DNA of 48,088 nt, taken from IMG/VR virus record IMGVR_UViG_3300050016_000029, positions 1 to 48,088 of that record; one strand, written 5' to 3'. The stretch comes from a virus. How positions within the stretch are numbered: position 1 is the first letter of the stretch; the number at the start of each line of letters is the position of its first letter. Shown here one piece after another: positions 39,897-45,958 of this stretch. The notes under the pieces were generated by a model. That model worked only from the letters and a program-made list of their open reading frames with translations, had not been told where the DNA came from and did not search any database. The translations under genes were made by a program, and so were the position numbers.

Positions 39897-40102
39897 AATT
39901 CCGCGATGTCCACCGCATCCTTCGCTACCGCTCTTGCGACATCGCGCGCGACCTAGGAGTTAGCCAAGTGCGAGTCCACTACCTAATAGGCCGTCATGTT
40001 GTACCCAAGACCGACCTCGTCGCCTGTCGTCGTCTACTTCCTATGCTCAAAGAACGTCGCTACCTACTCGATGTTGTAATTAAGGAGTTAGAGAGTAAAT
40101 GA
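39893..40102 (+). CDS. Small helix-turn-helix protein
   Basis: 69 aa. A HTH is visible at about residues 13-34: RSCDIARDLGVSQVRVHYLIG. The C-terminus is basic and helical. ATGA overlap with the helicase gene. It could bind phage DNA (regulation, or replication initiation). The palindromes in the control region are possible targets, unproven. Confidence 0.7.
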   Translation: MKFRDVHRILRYRSCDIARDLGVSQVRVHYLIGRHVVPKTDLVACRRLLPMLKERRYLLDVVIKELESK

Positions 40103-40533
40103 GTTTACCTACTTCAAGAGGGTCTTACCGCGATGTCTACGATGTCCTCGACCGTGCAATGGATGACAAAGAAGGCGTCCGTATCCACTTCGATAAAGAA
40201 GGTGACGCCTACTACTTCCGGCTACGAGCCCATCAGGCAAGGAAGCTACATCGCAAAGACAACGCAGCTACCTACGAGCGCGATCATCCTCTCCACGGAG
40301 CTTCCCCATACGACCAACTCGTAGTCCGTATCGTTCCGAATGGCGATGGCGCCTATGTCTACTTAGAGAAGAACCTTGTAGAAGCCTTAGGGGAGATCGA
40401 GTCGCTGAGCGAACTACCCCTAATTGAGCATAGGCCCCAGCTTCTCCTAGAACACAAGCGCGCTGCGGAAGACGATGGGCCTACACATGAACCTGAGGCT
40501 TCGCCTGTAACTGGCTTACGTAGGAGATTCTAA
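40099..40533 (+). CDS. 144-aa protein; ends in the L-x-R-R-F signature
   Basis: Begins MSLPTSRGSYRDVYDVLDRA; a middle strand/helix region (EGDAYYFRLRAHQARKLHRK), then a strand (DQLVVRIVPNGDGAYVYLE) and an acidic tail (AAEDDGPTHEPEASPVTG) ending LRRRF. AAGGAG lies upstream of the ATG within the previous gene. Function unknown; the tail-motif partner may be the same as for other such proteins. Confidence 0.65.
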   Translation: MSLPTSRGSYRDVYDVLDRAMDDKEGVRIHFDKEGDAYYFRLRAHQARKLHRKDNAATYERDHPLHGASPYDQLVVRIVPNGDGAYVYLEKNLVEALGEIESLSELPLIEHRPQLLLEHKRAAEDDGPTHEPEASPVTGLRRRF

Positions 40534-40745
40534 TGGCCATCACCCTAGACACCGCCCTATCACTCCTAGACCGCGCCTTAGAAGAAGAACTAGGCCTATA
40601 CCTCCGAACCGAAGACGCTAAGGCCTACAGGAACGAACTCGACAATCACAAACGCGAACTAACCGATCCAGCCTACGATAAGCTAATGACCTTCGTGCCT
40701 TCGGTGGAGGAATTGTATATAGTGAAGAAGGATGTCACCCTCTAA
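40533..40745 (+). CDS. 70-aa acidic helical protein
   Basis: TAATG overlap with the previous gene, whose AGGAGA serves as ribosome site. Helical (LDTALSLLDRALEEELGLYL, then RNELDNHKRELTDPAYDKLM). The stop shares an A with the next start. Function unknown. Confidence 0.6.
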   Translation: MAITLDTALSLLDRALEEELGLYLRTEDAKAYRNELDNHKRELTDPAYDKLMTFVPSVEELYIVKKDVTL

Positions 40746-40936
40746 TGCCTATTCATCCAGACTCACCTCTAAAGAAGATCACACTCAACCTCTACGAAGC
40801 CGACGTAGCTGAAATGGAACATCGCTATGGCCGAGGCTGGTCCGAACAAGTCCGCCGTCTCGTCAACCAACACTTGAAGAACAAAGAAACCGCCGAGAGC
40901 TTCCTACGAAAGCAGGGATACGACCTTGACCACTGA
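40745..40936 (+). CDS. Ribbon-helix-helix (Arc-like) protein
   Basis: 63 aa. A strand KKITLNLYEAD is followed by two helices (VAEMEHRYGRGWSEQVRRLVNQ is the segment, quoted in part as WSEQVRRLVNQHL). This is the Arc/MetJ/CopG pattern: dimeric DNA-binding regulators. No DNA target is known here. It overlaps the next gene by 11 bp. Confidence 0.7.
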   Translation: MPIHPDSPLKKITLNLYEADVAEMEHRYGRGWSEQVRRLVNQHLKNKETAESFLRKQGYDLDH

Positions 40937-41171
40937 ACCCAACACTATCGATGAGTTAATGGCCCGCATAGACCTCACCATCTTCGAAGGCGGTATTCCC
41001 GGCAAGGTAGACATCGACGCGGTGATTGCCTATCAGCGGAAGCAACGCGCCAATGCCGAATCAGGAGTGAAGACTAAGCGAGGCTCGAATGAAAAGTCTT
41101 CCGCTATCTCCCTAGATCAACTAGGAATGGCCCCTGTAGCGCCTAAGGTAGCAGTGAAGAGGAGGTTTTGA
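40926..41171 (+). CDS. 81-aa protein, TTG start; ends in the V-x-R-R-F signature
   Basis: TTG at 40926 (AGGGA upstream). It has an N-terminal helix (TIDELMARIDLTIFEG), a short VDIDAVIAYQRKQRANAESG segment, then a disordered basic linker and the tail MAPVAPKVAVKRRF. The AGG AGG codons of the tail also form the ribosome site for the nuclease gene. Function unknown. Confidence 0.65.
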   Translation: MTTEPNTIDELMARIDLTIFEGGIPGKVDIDAVIAYQRKQRANAESGVKTKRGSNEKSSAISLDQLGMAPVAPKVAVKRRF

Positions 41172-42151
41172 TGGACGCCAAGGTCAGCGCTCCGTCGCCA
41201 TTCTTACCGGGTACCCATATCCAATTCGCCTGGGATAGCACGTCACTAGGGTTACTTAAGACTTGCCCTCGCCTATACCAATACACCATGATCGAAGGAT
41301 GGGCGGTTCGAGACGAGAGTGTGCATCTATACTTCGGCAGCGAGTATCACCGCGCCCTTCAAGACTATGATGTAGCGAAGGCTAAGGGAGTAGGGCATGA
41401 TCGTGCTGTACGAATGGCCGTCACCGATCTACTTGTTCGCACTCATGGTTGGGACCCCGACCCTGATACTAAAGCCGGGAAGTATAAGAACAGGCGTACA
41501 CTCCTCATGGCAGTCTGCTGGTACCTCGAGAACTTCCGCACTGACCCTACCCAAACCTATATCCTAGAGAATGGGAAACCGGCGGTAGAGTTGAGTTTTA
41601 AGTTTGAGTTGGATTGGGGACCAGCAGAAGGCGGTTTCAATCACGATGCCTTAGGCAAGCCACGCCAACCCTACCTCCTCTGCGGCCACCTAGACCGCGT
41701 AGTCATCTTCAACGACGAACTCTTTGTCATGGACCGTAAGACCTCTACTACCACCCTTTCCCAATTCTACTTCAATCAGTTTCAACCTAACAATCAAATG
41801 TCTCTCTACTCTATCGCTTCCCAAGTCGTGATCCCTTCGCCTGTTCGCGGAGTCATCATCGACGCTTGTCAGATTCTTATGGGTTCAGTTAGATTTGTAA
41901 GAGACATCACCCAAAGGACCAAAGGCACCCTAGCCGAATGGCTGGTAGACCTTCGCTATCACCTCGCCTTGGCTGAAACCTACGCCTCCAAGGGATATTG
42001 GCCGCAGAATGACACTGCTTGTGATAAATATGGAGGCTGCAAGTTTAGGGGAGTCTGTTCGAAGGACCCTAATGTCAGGAAACAATTCCTGAAGGCAGAC
42101 TTCACGCAACTAGAGGAAAGTGAAAAGTGGAACCCCTTGAAGCCACGATAG
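41171..42151 (+). CDS. PD-(D/E)XK nuclease with Fe-S-type cysteines (RecB/Cas4-like)
   Basis: A 326-aa protein starting at ATG 41171 (TGATG). GHLDRVVIF..ELFVMDRKTST carries the Asp and D-x-K of the nuclease core; the Glu is likely in VELSFKFELDW. Four cysteines frame the domain: Cys32 in LKTCPRLY and three in ACDKYGGCKFRGVCS, the arrangement of the 4Fe-4S cluster in Cas4/AddB-type nucleases. It probably resects DNA ends for recombination with the Sak4-like ATPase and the SF1 helicase nearby. Confidence 0.88.
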   Translation: MDAKVSAPSPFLPGTHIQFAWDSTSLGLLKTCPRLYQYTMIEGWAVRDESVHLYFGSEYHRALQDYDVAKAKGVGHDRAVRMAVTDLLVRTHGWDPDPDTKAGKYKNRRTLLMAVCWYLENFRTDPTQTYILENGKPAVELSFKFELDWGPAEGGFNHDALGKPRQPYLLCGHLDRVVIFNDELFVMDRKTSTTTLSQFYFNQFQPNNQMSLYSIASQVVIPSPVRGVIIDACQILMGSVRFVRDITQRTKGTLAEWLVDLRYHLALAETYASKGYWPQNDTACDKYGGCKFRGVCSKDPNVRKQFLKADFTQLEESEKWNPLKPR

Positions 42152-42378
42152 TTCTCAAAGCCACCAAGCTCATAGAATGGTCAACCGGCTCATTCGTCCA
42201 TGAAGGCCGTCTATTTCGTATCCCTATAACCAAGCCCTCTTGGGTCCCCGCTAACGCCGTTACCTCAGCCGTAGAATTGGAGATTCGCCTGTGCCCAGCC
42301 TCGCAGACCACCAGTCCAACGAAACCGTCAAACTCCTACTCACCGGAGACGCCAAGTCTGGAAAGACAGGTTCCCTAA
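42127..42378 (+). CDS. Possible 83-aa protein between nuclease and ATPase genes
   Basis: An open frame from GTG at 42127 with GAGGAAAG upstream. The first 55 residues look protein-like (EATIVLKATKLIEWSTGSF, FRIPITKPSWVPANAVTS). The last 29 codons overlap the Sak4-like gene and look less natural. It fills the only gap between the two genes (about 140 bp). Moderate support only. Confidence 0.45.
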   Translation: MEPLEATIVLKATKLIEWSTGSFVHEGRLFRIPITKPSWVPANAVTSAVELEIRLCPASQTTSPTKPSNSYSPETPSLERQVP

Positions 42379-43148
42379 TCTCGCTTGTGAAGGCTGGATA
42401 CAAGCTCCGTATCCTTGATCTCGATAACCTGCTCGACATCCTCAAGTATCTCGTTCAACAAGAATGCCCAGAGCTAATGGGTAACGTTGAGTACAGAACC
42501 CTTCGTGATAAGCGTAAGGCTACCGCTGCTGGAACTGTTATCGTCGGCCCTCCCAAAGCTTTCATTGAAGCAATCAAGATGCTGGATCATTGGAAATACA
42601 AAGATGATGATGGAACCGAGATAGACTATGGCGTACCCGCTGATTGGGGTCCTGACTGTATCCTTGTGATCGACTCTCTATCACGTCTATGCGACGCTTG
42701 CTATGACTGGCGCGAGCCACTGACTCCCAAAGGCAAGTCTGGTGACTACGATGGTCGCGCTGTCTATGGTGATTCGCAAGACGCCATCGAGAATCTTCTT
42801 GCTACCATCACCAGTCCAACATTCAAAACCAACCTTATCGTCATCGCCCATGGCATGTACATGGACCTACCTGATGGGTCGAAGAAGATATTCCCTCAAG
42901 GTGTAGGGCAGAAGCTCTCGCCGAAGATACCACAATACTTCCCTTCCGTAGTTTACTATTCAAACAGAGGAGGCAAACGCACCTTAAACACAACCTCAAG
43001 TGCAATGATCGATCTCGCAAATCCAAGACCCAACGCAATGGAGAAGACTTACTCTGTTGAAACTGGTTTAGCAGAGTTCTTCGCAGTGCTTAGGGAACCA
43101 CCCACACAACAGAAAGCCAAATCCATCCCACTCAAGAGGACAGCATGA
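42291..43148 (+). CDS. Sak4-like RecA-family ATPase (single-strand annealing/recombination)
   Basis: A 285-aa protein, GTG start at 42291. Walker A is GDAKSGKTGS (Lys25), with a DLDNL strand; Walker B is CILVIDSLSRLCD. A late segment NLIVIAHGMYMDL fits the third RecA-type motif. Size and motif order are those of Sak4/AAA_24 phage ATPases that promote strand annealing together with an SSB. The OB-like protein a few genes on would be its partner. It overlaps the next gene by 4 bp. Confidence 0.85.
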   Translation: MPSLADHQSNETVKLLLTGDAKSGKTGSLISLVKAGYKLRILDLDNLLDILKYLVQQECPELMGNVEYRTLRDKRKATAAGTVIVGPPKAFIEAIKMLDHWKYKDDDGTEIDYGVPADWGPDCILVIDSLSRLCDACYDWREPLTPKGKSGDYDGRAVYGDSQDAIENLLATITSPTFKTNLIVIAHGMYMDLPDGSKKIFPQGVGQKLSPKIPQYFPSVVYYSNRGGKRTLNTTSSAMIDLANPRPNAMEKTYSVETGLAEFFAVLREPPTQQKAKSIPLKRTA

Positions 43149-43360
43149 GCTTAGGTGAAGACAGAGTCCGAATCAAGTTCAACCCATCCGATAACACCTC
43201 AGTCTCGCAGATCAAACAGAAGTCTGCGGAACTGATCGACCTTTGTCAGTCGTTGAAGGACAAGGGCAGTGCAGACGCTGAGCATCAACGGTTGTGGGCG
43301 TTGGCACAAACCCACTACGAAGACGCAGCCATGTGGGCTGTGAAGGCGGCGACGTTCTAA
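43145..43360 (+). CDS. 71-aa helical protein
   Basis: ATGA overlap with the ATPase gene. N-terminal strand (DRVRIKFNPSDNTSVSQIKQ) followed by helices (LIDLCQSLKDKGSADAEHQR, then YEDAAMWAVKAATF). This resembles a small Acb2- or DUF-type helical protein with the pattern ..DxAQxWAVKAAT found in many phages, where the Acb2 family sequesters cyclic nucleotides; the ending AAMWAVKAATF fits this only loosely. Role unproven. Confidence 0.65.
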   Translation: MSLGEDRVRIKFNPSDNTSVSQIKQKSAELIDLCQSLKDKGSADAEHQRLWALAQTHYEDAAMWAVKAATF

Positions 43361-43563
43361 TGCTATCGCGCATGATAAAGGACTTGACGATAGCCAAGGA
43401 AGCCTTGTCCAGAATTCCGGGATATGACAATGAGAAGCTTAGTGAAAGACTCACTGCTCTTGTTGATTCATACATACTGGAATTAGAGCAAATACAAAAG
43501 GACAAGGACTCACTTACTATCCAAGCCACTGAACCAAATCTAGAAGACAAAATCCCATTCTAA
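43360..43563 (+). CDS. 67-aa protein with SSB-like C-terminal tip
   Basis: TAATG start at 43360. Helical (IKDLTIAKEALSRIPGYDNE, ALVDSYILELEQIQKDKDSL), then a flexible TEPNLEDKIPF end. The last residues resemble the acidic Asp-x-Ile-Pro-Phe tip by which bacterial SSB recruits partners. The OB-like protein gene follows 17 bases later. The tip on a separate small protein is unusual. Confidence 0.65.
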   Translation: MLSRMIKDLTIAKEALSRIPGYDNEKLSERLTALVDSYILELEQIQKDKDSLTIQATEPNLEDKIPF

Positions 43564-43580
43564 CAGGAAACCAAAACCAA

Positions 43581-44030
43581 ATGGCAAAAGCACAAGCAAA
43601 ACCAACCTTCGCCTCCATCCTCGACGCACCAGCGACTGAGTTCGAAGCCCCTAAGGCTATGCCTGTAGGGTCTTATGTCGTAGTAGTCTCCGGTCTCCCT
43701 CGCATCGACAAATCTTCGAAGAAGCAGACTGAGTTCGTAGAGTTCACCCTCAACATCCAGTCTGCTCTCGATGACGTTGAACCCGACGAACTGAAGGAGA
43801 TGGGCGGAGTAGCGGGGAAAACTATCAAAGACACCTACTACATCACCGACAACTCTGCCTACCGCCTGAAGGAAACCTTGGTCAACATGGGCATCGACAT
43901 CGAAGGCAAATCCTTCCGCGCGATGTTGGATGAAACACCGGGGAAAACCTACATTATCGTAATCGGACACGAGCCGACTGACGACGGGCGGATCTTTGCC
44001 CGCGTCAAGCGGACGTTGCCGGTAGAGTAG
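43581..44030 (+). CDS. OB-fold-like single-strand DNA-binding protein (candidate)
   Basis: A 149-aa protein with alternating strands (VGSYVVVVSGLPRIDKSSKK, TEFVEFTLNIQSALDD, GKTIKDTYYITDNS, GKTYIIVIGHEPT, GRIFARVKRTL). This is the DUF669-like/OB layout of phage proteins next to Sak4-like ATPases. There is no acidic tip at its C-terminus (it ends TLPVE), which makes the neighbour's SSB-like tip more interesting. Hairpin follows the stop, as for other abundant early proteins. Confidence 0.7.
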   Translation: MAKAQAKPTFASILDAPATEFEAPKAMPVGSYVVVVSGLPRIDKSSKKQTEFVEFTLNIQSALDDVEPDELKEMGGVAGKTIKDTYYITDNSAYRLKETLVNMGIDIEGKSFRAMLDETPGKTYIIVIGHEPTDDGRIFARVKRTLPVE

Positions 44031-44036
44031 TGCGTA

Positions 44037-44068
44037 GGGGCTGGAGGAGGTCACGCGTCTCCAGCCCC
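44037..44068 (+). terminator. 10-bp intercistronic hairpin (no U run)
   Basis: GGGGCTGGAG (44037-44046) pairs perfectly with CTCCAGCCCC (44059-44068) around a 12-base loop just after the OB-like gene. No T run follows. Confidence 0.65.
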
Positions 44069-44085
44069 AAAGCATTGGGTGAAGC

Positions 44086-44472
44086 ATGAAGATGGAATAT
44101 GTTTGCGACTACTGTGATATAAGGGGCGAGTTAAAGCCGGGCGGCTTGATCCCTTGTCTAAATCCAAGTCGCTGCGGCGTGAGGATACAGGAGGGTAAGA
44201 TGGAACGTGATCCGTTATTACAGACTAGACAAGAGACGCACGGCAACTTTCGTGACAACGCTCGCATTAGCCAAAGACTTAAGAGCGAGTTTCGTAAAGA
44301 CCTAGCCGATACTGGACACGCACACCTTCTATACAGGACTCCAGTTCATGCTGAGGCTTTGGACATGATTGCAGTTAAACTGTCTCGCCTACTATCAGGA
44401 CAGCTTAACTTCAAAGACCACTGGGACGACATCGCTGGCTACGCCCGCTTAGGGAGCGAGGCTTGTGAGTGA
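44086..44472 (+). CDS. Zinc-ribbon plus DUF6378-like protein, possible internal start
   Basis: A 128-aa protein. The first 38 residues hold Cys pairs (CDYC and CLNPSRC), a small zinc ribbon. The rest, HGNFRDNARISQRLK, HAEALDMIAVKLSRLLSG and KDHWDDIAGYARLG, matches the DUF6378 family common in phages. A strong ribosome site (AGGAGGGTAAG) precedes an in-frame ATG at 44200, so the DUF6378 part (90 aa) could also be made alone. The biochemical role of the family is not known to me; proximity to replication genes suggests nucleotide or DNA metabolism. Confidence 0.75.
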   Translation: MKMEYVCDYCDIRGELKPGGLIPCLNPSRCGVRIQEGKMERDPLLQTRQETHGNFRDNARISQRLKSEFRKDLADTGHAHLLYRTPVHAEALDMIAVKLSRLLSGQLNFKDHWDDIAGYARLGSEACE

Positions 44473-44629
44473 TCAACAGGGAACTTGGAAACTCCTGTTG
44501 AGTCTGCACTATCACGTTCAGGTCCTCGTCTTCCTCACCGAAGGCGCGGCGAACGAAGCCGAAGATTTCTACTCGAAGCTAGGCTGGCATACCGTAGTTA
44601 TCAATGATGAGTTAGAATCCGATGAGTAA
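44465..44629 (+). CDS. 54-aa protein, GTG start
   Basis: GTG at 44465 overlaps the previous gene by 8 bp and its end overlaps the next gene by 8 bp. The product begins MSDQQGTWKLLLSLHYHVQV and continues LVFLTEGAANEAEDFYSKLG, ending in an acidic tail. The alternating strand and helix look like a real small protein. It fills the gap between two certain genes. Family unknown. Confidence 0.65.
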   Translation: MSDQQGTWKLLLSLHYHVQVLVFLTEGAANEAEDFYSKLGWHTVVINDELESDE

Positions 44630-45722
44630 GCCTATTGTTCTCGTCGGTGAAGCCAAAGGAGAACAAGAAGCTAAGATCAATTCCAGCTTCGTTGGGGCTT
44701 CAGGCATCGAACTCCTTCGTATGCTAGACGAAGCTGGAATCATCTCTCTCACTGGGGCTGACTACGACTCCATCGCTACCTACTACCGCAAGGGCGATCC
44801 TCACAGCATAGATCGCATCTGGCGTAGCCATCCGGAGGTCTACCGAACCAATGTCTTCCAACAACATCCCCCCGCCAACCGAATCGAATCATTCTGCGGG
44901 CCCAAGGCCCAAGCGCTTATTGGATACCCTTTACTCATTAAGGGCAAATACGTCCGTGAGGAATTCCGACCCGAACTCGACCGACTTGCCGAAGAGTTGG
45001 TGGAAATCGACCCCAACCTCATCGTGGCCCTTGGCAACACTCCGCTATGGGCTCTCACTGGTCAAACGGCTATTTCCAAGCGTAGGGGAACCACTTGTCT
45101 ATCTAGCCATACTGCTGCTAGCTTTAAACTCCTTCCTACTTATCATCCTGCTGCTGTTCTTCGGCAATGGGAATTGCGTCCGATAAGTGTGATCGATTTA
45201 GTTAAGGCAAAGCGGGAGAGTGAATACCCAGAGATCCGTCGCCCTCCCCGCGAGGTTTGGATCGAACCAACCCTACAAGACTTGGAGACATTCTATGAAC
45301 AACACATTGTCGGATGCAAAATCCTTTCTGTTGACATTGAGACAAGTGGAAGCCAAGTTACCTGTATTGGATTTGCGACCGGACCGGGACTTGCGATCGT
45401 TCTTCCATTCTATGACTCAAGAAGAAAAGCTAGAAGTTATTGGCATACTCTCGATGACGAACGCAAGGCTTGGGTATATGTTAAAAGAGTGCTCGAACTA
45501 CCTTGTAGGAAACTCTTTCAGAACGGCCTCTACGACATCGCCTTCCTCTGGCGATCAAACGGGATAAAGGTGATGGGTGCGACCCATGATACTATGCTTC
45601 TCCATCATGCCCTTCAGCCTGAGTCCCTTAAAGGTCTAGGCTTCCTAGGTTCGATCTACACCGACGAAGGGAATTGGAAGGATCAGAGGAAGAAGGTTAC
45701 TACTATCAAGGCCGACGAATGA
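44622..45722 (+). CDS. UDG-like domain fused to the N-terminal part of a DEDDy exonuclease (split DNA polymerase, part 1)
   Basis: A 366-aa protein. Residues 1-200 are a family 4-type uracil-DNA glycosylase: VGEAKGEQEA..SSFVGASG (motif 1), LIVALGNTPLWALTG and TYHPAAVLRQ. Residues 230-366 are the start of a proofreading exonuclease: Exo I at VDIETS (Asp238, Glu240) and Exo II at QNGLYDIAFL (Asp305), then DTMLLHHALQPESLKGLGFL. The protein stops before Exo III, which is at the start of the polymerase gene 45955. Fusion of UDG-like and polymerase domains occurs in other phages; here the exonuclease is cut. Confidence 0.88.
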   Translation: MSKPIVLVGEAKGEQEAKINSSFVGASGIELLRMLDEAGIISLTGADYDSIATYYRKGDPHSIDRIWRSHPEVYRTNVFQQHPPANRIESFCGPKAQALIGYPLLIKGKYVREEFRPELDRLAEELVEIDPNLIVALGNTPLWALTGQTAISKRRGTTCLSSHTAASFKLLPTYHPAAVLRQWELRPISVIDLVKAKRESEYPEIRRPPREVWIEPTLQDLETFYEQHIVGCKILSVDIETSGSQVTCIGFATGPGLAIVLPFYDSRRKARSYWHTLDDERKAWVYVKRVLELPCRKLFQNGLYDIAFLWRSNGIKVMGATHDTMLLHHALQPESLKGLGFLGSIYTDEGNWKDQRKKVTTIKADE

Positions 45723-45958
45723 TTAAGCTCTTATTCGTCCCAGAACAATTCCCACGAACCATAGGTCGTGATGAGTGGAAAGAAATCTGGCGTTGGAAGA
45801 GAGTGACTGAACGGGAACTTACAAAGGCTGCCGAGCAACAACGGAATGACTTCATAACATACGGTTCAACTTGGCCTACAGCTGTGAGAGAGCGTATCAT
45901 TAATGAGATGATAAATCCTCCTGTAGTCATACACGATAAACAGGACTTCTTCAAGTGA
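45719..45958 (+). CDS. 79-aa protein inserted in the split exonuclease/polymerase
   Basis: The start ATG at 45719 overlaps the previous stop (ATGA), and its TGA overlaps the GTG of the polymerase (GTGA). The product begins MIKLLFVPEQFPRTIGRDEW, then a basic helix (ERELTKAAEQQRNDF) and an RERIINEMINPPVV segment. No HNH, GIY-YIG or intein motif is visible, so a mobile endonuclease is not supported. It may be a protein that replaced or invaded the loop region, or that bridges the two polymerase parts. Confidence 0.75.
   Translation: MIKLLFVPEQFPRTIGRDEWKEIWRWKRVTERELTKAAEQQRNDFITYGSTWPTAVRERIINEMINPPVVIHDKQDFFK

Noticed and set aside
45719-45958. Homing endonuclease or intein in the polymerase
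   Set aside because: No HNH, LAGLIDADG, GIY-YIG or splicing-junction residues, and the neighbouring chains have their own start and stop codons.
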